DNA of 64,000 nt from Hydrogenophaga sp. (GTDB lineage: Bacteria > Pseudomonadota > Gammaproteobacteria > Burkholderiales > Burkholderiaceae_C): the NCBI RefSeq assembly GCF_018780075.1, contig NZ_JADMKB010000105.1:1-64000 (forward strand). Direction: 5' to 3'. This document shows, piece after piece, positions 44,994 through 57,695 of this stretch (its first letter is position 1; the number at the start of each line of letters is the position of its first letter). Under the pieces are notes generated by a model that searched no databases, was not told the origin of the DNA, and saw nothing but the letters and a program-made list of their open reading frames with translations. The translations under genes were made by a program, and so were the position numbers.

Positions 44994-46452
44994 ACGCGCG
45001 GCCTCGGACGGCCTGATCTGGGGCCTGCAGCGCCGCCTGCTGGTGATGCTGTTTCTGCCCCTGGGCATGGTGGGCATGGTCAGCGTGTTTTTCCACTACC
45101 AGAGCGCCGGCACGGCGGCCTTGCAGCAGGACCAGCAGCTGCTGCGCCTGGTGCCCCTGCTCGCCGACTCGGTGGTGGTGAGCCAGGACGGTTCCGAGCC
45201 CCGCGCGCTGGGGACCGAGCTGGGGCTCGCGCTGCTCCTGGCGCCGCCGGTGGAGGAGTTTCTCAAAGAGCGGGAGGGCTTTGCGGCCTATGGCTTGATG
45301 GACGCCAGCGGCCGCTTGTTGCTCGGCGACGCGTGGCTGCCGACGGTGCTGCCTTCGACAGGTGACGCTGAATTTCTGAGTGTGGTGGAAGGCGGTGTCA
45401 CCTACCGCGTGGTGGCGCAGCGCAACGACACGGCGGCCGGTGAGTTGATCGTGATGCTGGCCGACGGATCGGACGCGCGCCAGCACTGGCTGGACACGGT
45501 GCTGGTGCGGGTGCTGTTGCCCAACCTGCTGCTCCTGCTGGTGGCCGCGGCGGCCGTGACCTGGGCCGTGGCCCGCGCCTTGCGGCCGCTGATCGACCTG
45601 AAGGAAGCGGTGGAGCACCGTTCCCCGCGCGACCTGAGCCCCATCGACGCCGAGAGCGCGCCCGCCGAAGTGCGCCCGCTGGTGGCGTCGCTCAACCGCC
45701 TGTTCTCGCTGGTGAACGACCAGACGCAGGCCCAGCGCCGTTTTGTCGCCGACGCCGCGCACCAGCTGCGCACGCCGCTGGCCGGTCTGCAGGCCCAGGT
45801 GGAGGCCTGGGCGCAGGCGGCCCGCTCCATGGGGGAGGGCGATCTGCTGAGCCTGCGCGTGGAACAGGTGCAGCGCCTGCGGGACGCCACCCGCCGGACC
45901 TCGCAGCTGGCCAACCAGCTGCTGGCGCTGTCGCGCGCCGACAGCGTGAGCGCCGACACGCAGCCGATGGAGCAGGTGGACCTTCGCGAGCTGTGCGAGA
46001 ACATCCTCGCGCTGTACCTCGATGCGGCGGCGAACAAGCAGATGGACCTGGGCATCGAGAGCCAGCCCGCCCAGACGCGCGGCCACGCCTGGCTGTTGCG
46101 CGAGCTGCTGATCAACGTCGTGGACAACGCGGTGAAGTACACCCCGCCGGGCGGTCGCATCACCCTGCGTTGCGGGCTGGAAGAATCGCCGGCAGGGCGG
46201 CGCGCCTGGATGGAGGTCGAAGACGACGGCCCGGGCATCGCCTGCGACGAGCAGCACCGTGTGCTGCAGCGCTTCTACCGCCTGCCCGGCACGCAGACCG
46301 AGGGCAACGGCCTGGGCCTGGCCATTGCCGACGAGATCGCGCGCGCGCACCGCACGCAGCTTCAGCTGGCGGTGGGCGCCATGGGGCATGGCCTGCGGGT
46401 GCGGGTGAGCTTTGACGCGGTGACACCGCCGCCCGGCGCTGTTGCGCGCTGA
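44977..46452 (+). CDS. Sensor histidine kinase (TctE-like), partner of the upstream regulator
   Basis: FVADAAHQLRTPLAGLQAQVEAW...ELLINVVDNAVKYTPPGG...EDDGPGIACDEQHRVLQRFYRLPG; overlaps the regulator gene. Confidence 0.94.
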   Translation: MRPRVERAASDGLIWGLQRRLLVMLFLPLGMVGMVSVFFHYQSAGTAALQQDQQLLRLVPLLADSVVVSQDGSEPRALGTELGLALLLAPPVEEFLKEREGFAAYGLMDASGRLLLGDAWLPTVLPSTGDAEFLSVVEGGVTYRVVAQRNDTAAGELIVMLADGSDARQHWLDTVLVRVLLPNLLLLLVAAAAVTWAVARALRPLIDLKEAVEHRSPRDLSPIDAESAPAEVRPLVASLNRLFSLVNDQTQAQRRFVADAAHQLRTPLAGLQAQVEAWAQAARSMGEGDLLSLRVEQVQRLRDATRRTSQLANQLLALSRADSVSADTQPMEQVDLRELCENILALYLDAAANKQMDLGIESQPAQTRGHAWLLRELLINVVDNAVKYTPPGGRITLRCGLEESPAGRRAWMEVEDDGPGIACDEQHRVLQRFYRLPGTQTEGNGLGLAIADEIARAHRTQLQLAVGAMGHGLRVRVSFDAVTPPPGAVAR

Positions 46453-46562
46453 CTTCAGCGCGGGCCGAGGGCCGACGGGCCTGTGCGAGAATCAAAACAG
46501 GGAAGACACACCACGGGCAGGGACTCTCGCCCACCGCCGAAAACCAACGGACCTTTTCGCCC

Positions 46563-47240
46563 ATGACCTCCAGCGCCCCTCTGCCCATGGCCGCCGCCGC
46601 TTCCGATGCCGCACCCGAAGCCGCCGACAGCAGCGAAGGCAATGGACGCAAACGGCCCAAGCCGGGCGAGCGCAAGGTGCAGATCCTGCAGGCTCTGGCC
46701 ACCATGCTGGAACAACCCGGCGCCGAGCGCATCACGACGGCCGCGCTGGCCGCCAAGCTCGATGTGAGCGAGGCCGCCCTCTACCGCCATTTCGCCAGCA
46801 AGGCCCAGATGTTCGAGGGCCTGATCGAGTTCATCGAACAGACCGTGTTCGGCCTGATCAACCAGCTGGGCGACCGCGAACCCGATGCGGTCCTGCGTTC
46901 GCGCAAGCTGGTCAGCCTGCTGTTGCAGTTCGGTGAAAAGAACCCGGGCATGGCGCGGGTCATGGTGGGCGACGCGCTGGTGTTTGAAAACGAGCGGCTG
47001 CAGCAGCGCATGAACCTGTTCTTCGACAAGATCGAGTCGGCCCTGCGCCAGAACATGCGCGAAGCGGCCTTGCTCGTCGGCACCGCCACCCCCACGGTCG
47101 ATGCCCAGGCCGATGCGTCGGTGATCACCTCGTTTTGTGTGGGGCGGCTGCAGCGCTTCGCGCGCAGCGGCTTCAAGCGCTTGCCCAGCGAAAGCCTGGA
47201 CCACAGCCTGGCCCTGCTGTTGCCCGAAGGCCGGCTTTAA
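46563..47240 (+). CDS. slmA: Nucleoid occlusion factor SlmA-like TetR protein
   Basis: RKVQILQALATMLEQPGAERITTAALAAKLDVSEAALYRHFASKAQMFEGLIEFIEQTVFGLINQL; located downstream of argB. Confidence 0.92.
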   Translation: MTSSAPLPMAAAASDAAPEAADSSEGNGRKRPKPGERKVQILQALATMLEQPGAERITTAALAAKLDVSEAALYRHFASKAQMFEGLIEFIEQTVFGLINQLGDREPDAVLRSRKLVSLLLQFGEKNPGMARVMVGDALVFENERLQQRMNLFFDKIESALRQNMREAALLVGTATPTVDAQADASVITSFCVGRLQRFARSGFKRLPSESLDHSLALLLPEGRL

Positions 47241-47248
47241 ACGAAGCA

Positions 47249-47326
47249 CCCCCGCCGCGCTTTGCGCGACCCCCTCGAGGGGGCGGCACTGGCCGTCCGG
47301 CGAAGCCGGCCCGGCGGTGCCCTGGG
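47249..47326 (+). repeat. Dispersed intergenic multi-hairpin repeat copy
   Basis: CACCCCCGCCGCGCTTTGCGCGACCCCCTCGAGGGGGCGGCACTGGCCGTCCGGCGAAGCCGGCCCGGCGGTGCCC. Confidence 0.8.
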
Positions 47327-47559
47327 CTCACCGCCTCGCGCGTCCGCACCACGCCAAACCGGATGCGAGACTGGGGTGGCATCAAGGCGCGCGGGTTAAC
47401 CCTCAACGGACCGTTCTTCTGTCGATCTTTTAGGGCCTGGCCCCTAAACAATTTCGACGCCCGTGGCGTGCAGATCGCACGGGTGGCACGTTTTGCGGTA
47501 AAAATAGCACGACCGTTCGATTTGCGAGCGGTTTGTTTTTTAACGCACCGCCACCTCGC

Positions 47560-48264
47560 ATGAGCATCACTTCCACCGTCAAGCGCTCTCGCAGCGAACC
47601 CGCCGAGGTACGACCCTTGCAGAAGGGGCAACAGACCAAGGCGGCCATCGTCGACGCCGCGCTCGGTCTGGCGACACAGATCGGTCTCGAAGGCCTGTCC
47701 ATCGGGGCGCTGGCCGAGGTCATGCAGATGAGCAAGTCGGGCGTGTTTGCGCACTTCGGCTCGCGCGAGGAGCTGCAGATCTCGGTGGTGCGCGAGTACC
47801 ACGCGCGCTTCGAAGAAGAGGTGTTCTACCCCGCCATGAGCACGCCGCGCGGCCTGCCCCGCCTGCGAGCGATGTTCGACAACTGGATGAAGCGCACCTC
47901 GGTCGAGATCGACTCGGGCTGCATCTACATCAGCGGCGCGGTCGAGTTCGACGACCGGCCCGGCCCGGTGCGCGACGCGCTGGCGAGTTCGGTCAACACC
48001 TGGCTTTCCGCCATGCGCCGCGCGGTCGAGATCTCCATCGAAGAAGGCCACCTCGCACCCGACACCGACGCGGCGCAGATGGCGTTCGAGATCCACGCGC
48101 TGATCCTGGCGTTGCACTACGAGGCCCGCTTCCTGCGCAGCCCCGACTCGGCCAGCCGCGCCGTGCGCGCGTTCGAGAACATCGTGACCCGCTTCGGGAG
48201 CGCCCCCGCGCCAATCGCGCGCAAGACCACCAAAACCCCAGCCTCCGCACGCACGCAGGGCTGA
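47560..48264 (+). CDS. TetR/AcrR-family regulator upstream of a beta-oxidation gene set
   Basis: KGQQTKAAIVDAALGLATQIGLEGLSIGALAEVMQMSKSGVFAHFGSREELQISVVREY. Confidence 0.92.
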   Translation: MSITSTVKRSRSEPAEVRPLQKGQQTKAAIVDAALGLATQIGLEGLSIGALAEVMQMSKSGVFAHFGSREELQISVVREYHARFEEEVFYPAMSTPRGLPRLRAMFDNWMKRTSVEIDSGCIYISGAVEFDDRPGPVRDALASSVNTWLSAMRRAVEISIEEGHLAPDTDAAQMAFEIHALILALHYEARFLRSPDSASRAVRAFENIVTRFGSAPAPIARKTTKTPASARTQG

Positions 48265-48307
48265 TTTCCTTTTCGCCTTTTCACAAACCCAGCACAGGAG
48301 TTTCCCC

Positions 48308-50104
<1,797 letters not shown>

Positions 50105-50138
50105 ACACGCGATTCCCAACAACCACCAGGAGACTTCC

Positions 50139-50579
50139 ATGATCAAGACCGTTGTGAGCACCCTCGCCCTGTCGCTGGCATCGCTGTCCGCGTTCGCGCA
50201 GATGTCGCCCGTGGGCCTGTGGAAAACGATTGACGACGACTCGAAGAAAGAGAAGTCCCTGGTGCGCATCAAGGAAAACAACGGCGTCTACAGCGGCACG
50301 ATCGAAAAGCTGCTCGACCCGACCAGCAAACAGGACGCGGTGTGCGACAAGTGCACCGACGAGCGCAAGGACAAGCCCGTGCTGGGCATGACCATTCTGC
50401 GCAACCTCAAGCAGAGCGCCGACGACAAGACCGTGTACGACGGTGGCGACATCGTCGACCCGAACAACGGCAAGGTCTACCGCACGCGCCTCAAACCCGT
50501 CGAAGACGGCAAGAAGCTGGAAATGCGCGGCTACATCGGCCCGTTCTACCGCACCCAGGTCTGGATAAGGGTGGAATGA
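50139..50579 (+). CDS. DUF2147 domain-containing secreted protein
   Basis: Signal-peptide-like MIKTVVSTLALSLASLSAFAQMSPVGLWKTIDDDSKKEKSLVRIKENNGVYSGTIEKL. Confidence 0.88.
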   Translation: MIKTVVSTLALSLASLSAFAQMSPVGLWKTIDDDSKKEKSLVRIKENNGVYSGTIEKLLDPTSKQDAVCDKCTDERKDKPVLGMTILRNLKQSADDKTVYDGGDIVDPNNGKVYRTRLKPVEDGKKLEMRGYIGPFYRTQVWIRVE

Positions 50580-50580
50580 C

Positions 50581-50657
50581 ACCCCTGCCGCGCTTCGCGC
50601 GACCCCCTCAAGGGGGCGACACCTGCGGCCCGGCAAAGCCGGTTCCGCGGTATCCCT
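50581..50657 (+). repeat. Dispersed intergenic multi-hairpin repeat copy
   Basis: ACCCCTGCCGCGCTTCGCGCGACCCCCTCAAGGGGGCGACACCTGCGGCCCGGCAAAGCCGGTTCCGCGGTATCC. Confidence 0.85.
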
Positions 50658-50705
50658 CGATCAACACCCCTCGCGCGTTGCATGGCGCGTAAAGGAACTC
50701 AACGA

Positions 50706-53105
50706 ATGAACCGATTTCAAGTGAAGAAAGTCGCCGTGCTCGGCGCAGGCGTGATGGGCGCGCAGATCGCCGCGCACCTGGTCAACGTCAAGGTGCCGGT
50801 TGTGCTGTTCGACCTGCCTGCCAAGGAAGGCCCGAAGAACGGCATCGTGACCCGCGCGATCGAGAACCTGAAGAAGCTCAAGCCCTCACCGCTGGGCGTG
50901 GTGGCCGATGCCGACCTGATTGGTCAGGCCAACTACGAAGAGCACATGGATCAGTTGAAGGACTGCGACCTGATCATCGAGGCCATCGCCGAGCGCATGG
51001 ACTGGAAGCTCGACCTGTACACGAAGATCGCGCCCTTCATTGCGCCGCACGCCATCGTCGCGTCCAACACCTCGGGTCTGTCGATCACCAAACTCTCCGA
51101 GGTGCTGCCTGAGGCGATCAAGCCGCGCTTCTGCGGCATCCACTTCTTCAACCCGCCGCGCTACATGACGCTGGTGGAGCTGATCAACACCCCGACGACC
51201 GGAGCCCAGATCCTCGACGACCTGGAAGCCTTCGTCACCAGCGGCCTGGGCAAGGGCGTGGTGCGCGCGAAGGACACGCCCAACTTCGTGGCCAACCGCA
51301 TCGGCATCGCCGGCATGCTGGCGACGATGAAGGAGGTGGAGAACTTCGGCCTGACCTACGACGTGGTCGACGACCTGACCGGCAAGCGCCTGGGGCGCGC
51401 GTCCAGCGGCACCTTCCGCACCGCGGACGTGGTGGGTCTGGACACCATGGCCCACGTCATCAAGACGCTGCAGGACAACCTGAACGAACAGACCGATCCG
51501 TTCTACGGCAGCTTCGGCACACCGCCGGTGCTGGCCAAGCTGATCGAGCTGGGGAGCCTGGGCCAGAAGGCCAAGGCCGGCTTCTTCAAGAAGGTGGGGC
51601 GCGACATCCAACGCTTCGATCTGGAGAGCGGTGAGTACGTGCCTGCCGGCGAGAAGGCCGACGAGGTCTACGGCCGCATGCTCAAGCGTCCGGCCGCCGA
51701 GCGCCTGAAGCTCTTGCGCAACGCCGAAGGCCCGCAAGGCCAGTTCCTCTGGGCGATTTTGCGCAACGGCTTCCATTACGCCGCCGTGCACCTGGCCACC
51801 ATCGCCGACACCGCGCGCGATGTGGACCAGGCCATGCGCTGGGGCTTCGGCATGAAGCAGGGCCCCTTCGAGCTGTGGCAGGAAGCCGGCTGGCTCGAAG
51901 TCGCGAAGATGGTCCAGGAGGACATAGCCGCGGGCAAGGCGCTGAGCAAGGCACCGCTGCCCGACTGGGTGTTCAAGGGCCCCGTGGCCGAGGTCGGTGG
52001 CGTGCACACCGCCCAGGGTTCGTGGAACCCGTCCAAGGGCGTGTTCGAAGCGCGCCGCTCGCTGCCGGTCTATGAGCGCCAGCACTTCCCCGAGCTGCTG
52101 CTGGGCGAAGCCGGGCCGAAGTTCGAGACCGCTGGCACCACCATCGACGAAAACGACAGCCTGCGCACCTGGACGCTGGACGGTCAGGTGCTGATCGCCA
52201 GCATCAAGACCAAGATGCACGCCATCAGCCCCGAGGTCTGCGAAGGCCTGATGGCCGCCATCGATCTGGCCGAGTCGGAGTACCAGGGCCTGGTGGTCTG
52301 GTCGGGCGACGAGCCCTTCAGCGCCGGCGCCGACCTGCAGGCCATGCTGCCGGCCTTCATGGCCGTGGGCGTGGCCGCCATCGAAGACGCCGAAGGCTTC
52401 ATGCAGCAGGTGATGCTGCGCCTGCGTTACGCCAACGTGCCGGTGGTCAGTGCCGTGCGCGGCCTGGCGCTGGGCGGCGGTTGCGAACTGGCGGTGCACA
52501 GCGCGCGCCGCGTGCTGCACATGGAAAGCTACGTCGGTCTGGTCGAAGTCGGTGTGGGCCTGGTGCCCGGCGCCGGCGGCCTGACCTACATCGCGCGCCG
52601 CGCGGCCGAGAACGCCGAGACCTCCACGGGCAAAGACCTGCTGCCCTTCCTGACCGAAGGCTTCACCGCCGCGGCCATGGCCAAGGTCGGCACCAGCGCC
52701 ATCGAGTCGCGCCAGCTGGGCTATGTGCTGCATTCCGACCTGATCGTGCCGCACAAGGACGAGTTGCTGTTCGTCGCCATCAACGAAGCGAAGGCACTGT
52801 TCGCGGGCGGCTACCGCGCGCCGCACAAGCGCCTGTTCCCTGTCGCCGGCCGCGACGGCAAGGCCACCATCCTGGGCAGCCTGGTCAACATGCGCGACGG
52901 CGGCTTCATCAGCCAGCACGACTTCCACATCGCGTCGCTGATCGCGAATGTGGTCACTGGCGGCGATGTCGAACCCGGCACGCTGGTCAGCGAGGAATAC
53001 CTGATGACGCTGGAGCGCCAGGCCTTCTGCTCGCTGATCGTTCACCCGAAAACGCAAGAGCGCATTCTGGGCATGCTGAACACCGGCAAGCCCGTCCGCA
53101 ACTGA
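50706..53105 (+). CDS. 3-hydroxyacyl-CoA dehydrogenase / enoyl-CoA hydratase bifunctional protein
   Basis: KKVAVLGAGVMGAQIAAHLVNVKVPVVLFDLPAKEGPKNG...IHFFNPPRYMTLVELI...; hydratase part VRGLALGGGCELAVHSARRVLHMESYVGLVEVGVGLVPGAGGL. Confidence 0.96.
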   Translation: MNRFQVKKVAVLGAGVMGAQIAAHLVNVKVPVVLFDLPAKEGPKNGIVTRAIENLKKLKPSPLGVVADADLIGQANYEEHMDQLKDCDLIIEAIAERMDWKLDLYTKIAPFIAPHAIVASNTSGLSITKLSEVLPEAIKPRFCGIHFFNPPRYMTLVELINTPTTGAQILDDLEAFVTSGLGKGVVRAKDTPNFVANRIGIAGMLATMKEVENFGLTYDVVDDLTGKRLGRASSGTFRTADVVGLDTMAHVIKTLQDNLNEQTDPFYGSFGTPPVLAKLIELGSLGQKAKAGFFKKVGRDIQRFDLESGEYVPAGEKADEVYGRMLKRPAAERLKLLRNAEGPQGQFLWAILRNGFHYAAVHLATIADTARDVDQAMRWGFGMKQGPFELWQEAGWLEVAKMVQEDIAAGKALSKAPLPDWVFKGPVAEVGGVHTAQGSWNPSKGVFEARRSLPVYERQHFPELLLGEAGPKFETAGTTIDENDSLRTWTLDGQVLIASIKTKMHAISPEVCEGLMAAIDLAESEYQGLVVWSGDEPFSAGADLQAMLPAFMAVGVAAIEDAEGFMQQVMLRLRYANVPVVSAVRGLALGGGCELAVHSARRVLHMESYVGLVEVGVGLVPGAGGLTYIARRAAENAETSTGKDLLPFLTEGFTAAAMAKVGTSAIESRQLGYVLHSDLIVPHKDELLFVAINEAKALFAGGYRAPHKRLFPVAGRDGKATILGSLVNMRDGGFISQHDFHIASLIANVVTGGDVEPGTLVSEEYLMTLERQAFCSLIVHPKTQERILGMLNTGKPVRN

Positions 53106-53114
53106 GGAAGCGAC

Positions 53115-54323
<1,209 letters not shown>

Positions 54324-54327
54324 CGCC

Positions 54328-55149
54328 ATGAACGCGCATGTCTTTGACCAGGCCATCGCGCTGACCGCCACCGGCGACGGCCAATACACCGGCGCCACTT
54401 CATCGGCCTACGCCAACATGGTGGGGCCTTTCGGTGGCATCACGGCGGCCACGGTGCTGAACGCGGTGATGCTTCACCCGGCGCTGCTGGGCGAGCCGCT
54501 GTCGCTGACGGTCAACTTCTGCGCGGGGCTGGCCGACGGGCCGTTCGAGGTGTCGGCGCAGCCGGTGCGCACCAACCGCTCCACCCAGCACTGGGTGATG
54601 GCGATCACTCAGACCAACGCCGCCGGCGAGGCCGAGACCGTGACAACCGCCTCGGCCGTCACGGCCGCGCGACGCGAGACCTGGAGCGTGGACGACGAAG
54701 CCATGCCGGCCGTCCCAGTTCCGTCCGAGGTGTCGCCGTACACCGTGCCCTCACCGGTCGAGTGGATCCGGCGCTACGAGCTGCGGCCCATCGAAGGCGC
54801 GATCCCGCCCACCTGGGACGGCACGGGCAGCGACAGCCGCTCGCGCCTGTGGATGCGCGAGGCGGTGCCGCGGCCACTGGACCTGTGTGGCCTCGCGGCG
54901 CTGGCCGACGTGTTCTTCCCGCGCGTCTGGCTGCGCCGCGCCACGCGCGTGCCGGCCGGCACGGTGTCGATGACGGTGTACTTCCACGCCGGCTCGGCGC
55001 AGCTGGCCGAGGTCGGCCACGGCTGGGTGCTGGGCCAGGCGCGGGCCCAGGCCTTTCGCAACGGCTTCTTCGACCAGACCGCGCTGCTCTGGAACGAGGC
55101 CGGGCACCTGCTGTGCTCCAGCCACCAGGTCGTTTACTACAAGGAGTGA
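54328..55149 (+). CDS. Acyl-CoA thioesterase family protein
   Basis: YTGATSSAYANMVGPFGGITAATVLNAVMLHPALLGEPLSLTVNFCAGLADGPFEVSAQPVRTNRSTQHWVMAITQ. Confidence 0.85.
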   Translation: MNAHVFDQAIALTATGDGQYTGATSSAYANMVGPFGGITAATVLNAVMLHPALLGEPLSLTVNFCAGLADGPFEVSAQPVRTNRSTQHWVMAITQTNAAGEAETVTTASAVTAARRETWSVDDEAMPAVPVPSEVSPYTVPSPVEWIRRYELRPIEGAIPPTWDGTGSDSRSRLWMREAVPRPLDLCGLAALADVFFPRVWLRRATRVPAGTVSMTVYFHAGSAQLAEVGHGWVLGQARAQAFRNGFFDQTALLWNEAGHLLCSSHQVVYYKE

Positions 55150-55154
55150 CGGTC

Positions 55155-55225
55155 CGGCGCCGGGCCGCCCCAAGCCGGATCAGCCCCCTCGGGGGGCAAC
55201 GACACGCGCAGCGGCGGAGTGTGGG
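55155..55225 (-). repeat. Degenerate copy of the intergenic repeat family
   Basis: ...CAGCCCCCTCGGGGGGCAACGACACGCGCAGCGGCGGAGTG. Confidence 0.4.
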
Positions 55226-55235
55226 GGCCTGATGT

Positions 55236-57524
55236 TCACGGTCGGCCCAGGAACAGGTACAGCCCCGTGTAGCCCTTGGGCGCGCTGACCACGCCCAGGT
55301 ACAGCGGGCCGACCCCGGTGTCGGCGCCGATGAACAGGCTGGTGCCGGTGCGCAGTCCCTTGAAGCTGATGTCGCGGCGGCTCGCCCAGGCGTTGCCCGC
55401 CTCGATCGACCCGCCCGCGAACAGCGCGCGCGCCACGCTCACGTTCCAGGGCAGGCGCTGGTAGTAGGTCAGCCGCCCGAACAACAGGTAGTTGCCCGCG
55501 ACCTGGCCCACGCGGTAGCCCGAGAGCTGCTGGAAGCCTCCGAGCGAGTACTCGTCGATGGCGCCCGCGGGGATCTGCGTGGCGCGCGCGAAGCGGCCGC
55601 CAAGGTTGAAGCTGTGGCGGCCCCAGGTGCGCACCGCCGTGCCGCTGCTCTCCAGCCGCGAGAAACGGGTGCTCGCCCCGCTGCCGAGGCTGCGCCGGCC
55701 GCCCGCCAGCTCGCCCTGCAGGCGGTAGCCCGACGAGGGGAAGTTGGCGAAGTCCAGCTGGTCCGAGATCACCGCCGCGCGCACGCCGGCGTCGCGCCAC
55801 TTCTGCGAGCTGATCGCCTCGCTCGTGTTGACCACGCTGGCCGACACCAGCTCGGGCACGGCTTTGTTCAGCCCCAGCTGCAGGCCCACGCGCAGGTCGC
55901 CATAGCGGCCCAGGATGCCGATGGGCCAGCCGATGTCGGCGCCCAGCCGCAGGCCCTGGCGCCGGCCAATGCCCAGCGCGCTGCCGTCGCTGCCGTACAC
56001 CTCGACGCGCTTCAGGCTGGCGTCGGTGTAGGCGGCCACGAAGGCTTCGTTGGCCTGGCCCAGGGGCTGGTACAGCTCGGAGTAGCCTGCCAGCGTTTCG
56101 CCCAGCTGCAGCCGGTTGCGCCATTCGGCGCCGAGGTCGTTGAGCCAGTGGCGGTTGTGGCTGATCAACAGGTTGAAGGCGCCGCGCCCCTCGAAATCGG
56201 TGCGCAGGTCCATGCCCAGCCGCAGGTAGTTGGGGCCCCAGTCGTTCTCGCGCAGGCTCACCACCAGGGTTTCGTCGGTGTTGCCGCGCTCGCGCTCCAG
56301 CCGGTAGTCCACGCGGTCGTAGTCGCCGCTGGCGGCGAGCTTCTGCAGATCGGCCTCGATCTGCTTCACGTCCACGCGCTGCCCCGGTGCGGTGTCCAGC
56401 GTGTGCGCGAGCTGCTCGGCGCGCGCCCCGGGCACGCCCTCGAAGCGCACCGCCTTCACCTGGCCCATGCGCTCCGCGTAGGCCTGCGCGTTCATGCCGC
56501 GCGCCGCGCGCCATTGCGCGTAGCTGGCCTCGTCCACCGCAAAGCGCGCCAGCGCCTCGCGCATCGAGCGCGCGTGGTCGGTGCCGATGCCCACCAGCGC
56601 CTTCGCCTGATCGAAATCGGCCGAGGTCAGCTTGCCCAGCGGTGGCTGCAGCAGCAAGTCGCTGGGCGTGAGCGTGGCGATGCTGGCCTGCACGTTCTGC
56701 TCGGTCAGGATGTTGACCATCTGCGTCGTGATGCCCAGCAGGCTGCCCAGGGTCTCGCGCCCGGCCAGCGGCGTGCCGATGTTGACCGCGATGATGACGT
56801 CCGCGCCCATGCGCCGCGCCACGTCCACCGGCAGGTTGTTCACCAGCCCGCCGTCGCCCAGGATGCGGCCGTCCACTTCGAGGGGCGAGAACACGCCGGG
56901 CACCGACATGCTCGCGCGCAGCGCCGCCGCGAGGTCGCCGTGGTCCATCACCACCGCCTTGCCGGTTTCCATGTCGGTGGCCACCGCGCGGAACGGCGTG
57001 GGCAGGCCGTCGAAGGTGGCGAGCAGGCGGGTCGAGAGCGTGTAGCGGCGCAGCAGCATCTCCAGCGAACGCGTGGACACCGCGCCCGTGGGCAACCGGA
57101 ACTCGCCGTCGCGAAAGCCCACCTGCAGCACCGGCGAGAGCTCGAAGTCCTCTTCCTTGCGGCGTTGTGAGAGCAGCTGGCGCGGTTCGCGCCGCTCGAA
57201 CACGTCGCCCCAGTCCACCGCCAGGATCTCTCGCTCCAGGTCCTCGGCCCCCATGCCACTGGCGTAGAGCCCGCCGATGATCGCGCCCATCGAGGTGCCG
57301 ACGATGACGTCCACCGGCACCCGCGCTTCTTCCAGCACCTTGAGCACGCCCACGTGCGAGATGCCGCGCGCCCCGCCGCCCGAGAGCACCAGGGCCACGC
57401 GCGGCTTGCTCACGACCGTGGCGGGGGCCGTCGTGGTCTGTGCGAGGACGGGGCTGGCGAGCAGCAGCGACAGCAGGCCCACCGACAGGGTGCGGGCCAG
57501 CGAGACAAGGGGGTGAAGTGGCAT
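55236..57524 (-). CDS. Patatin-like phospholipase with C-terminal surface-antigen-type beta-barrel (type Vd autotransporter-like)
   Basis: Signal peptide, RVALVLSGGGARGISHVGVLKVLEE...VGTSMGAIIGGLYASG, DGGLVNNLPVDVAR, POTRA-like segment, then alternating beta-barrel ending GLYLFLGRP. Confidence 0.92.
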   Translation of the reverse strand: MPLHPLVSLARTLSVGLLSLLLASPVLAQTTTAPATVVSKPRVALVLSGGGARGISHVGVLKVLEEARVPVDVIVGTSMGAIIGGLYASGMGAEDLEREILAVDWGDVFERREPRQLLSQRRKEEDFELSPVLQVGFRDGEFRLPTGAVSTRSLEMLLRRYTLSTRLLATFDGLPTPFRAVATDMETGKAVVMDHGDLAAALRASMSVPGVFSPLEVDGRILGDGGLVNNLPVDVARRMGADVIIAVNIGTPLAGRETLGSLLGITTQMVNILTEQNVQASIATLTPSDLLLQPPLGKLTSADFDQAKALVGIGTDHARSMREALARFAVDEASYAQWRAARGMNAQAYAERMGQVKAVRFEGVPGARAEQLAHTLDTAPGQRVDVKQIEADLQKLAASGDYDRVDYRLERERGNTDETLVVSLRENDWGPNYLRLGMDLRTDFEGRGAFNLLISHNRHWLNDLGAEWRNRLQLGETLAGYSELYQPLGQANEAFVAAYTDASLKRVEVYGSDGSALGIGRRQGLRLGADIGWPIGILGRYGDLRVGLQLGLNKAVPELVSASVVNTSEAISSQKWRDAGVRAAVISDQLDFANFPSSGYRLQGELAGGRRSLGSGASTRFSRLESSGTAVRTWGRHSFNLGGRFARATQIPAGAIDEYSLGGFQQLSGYRVGQVAGNYLLFGRLTYYQRLPWNVSVARALFAGGSIEAGNAWASRRDISFKGLRTGTSLFIGADTGVGPLYLGVVSAPKGYTGLYLFLGRP

Positions 57525-57695
57525 GGGCGGCACTCGCAGAAGCTCGGGTGAGTCGCAGTGTAGGGGCCTCGGCGCCGTGTCGCCGATTGGGCACGGTGCT
57601 CCAGACGGCGCGCCGCTTTCATGTTAATTTGGCGCCCTTCTTCGCGTGCCCCGTTCCCTGTGGCGCGCGCCCCATCTGCCCAACACCGATTGACC

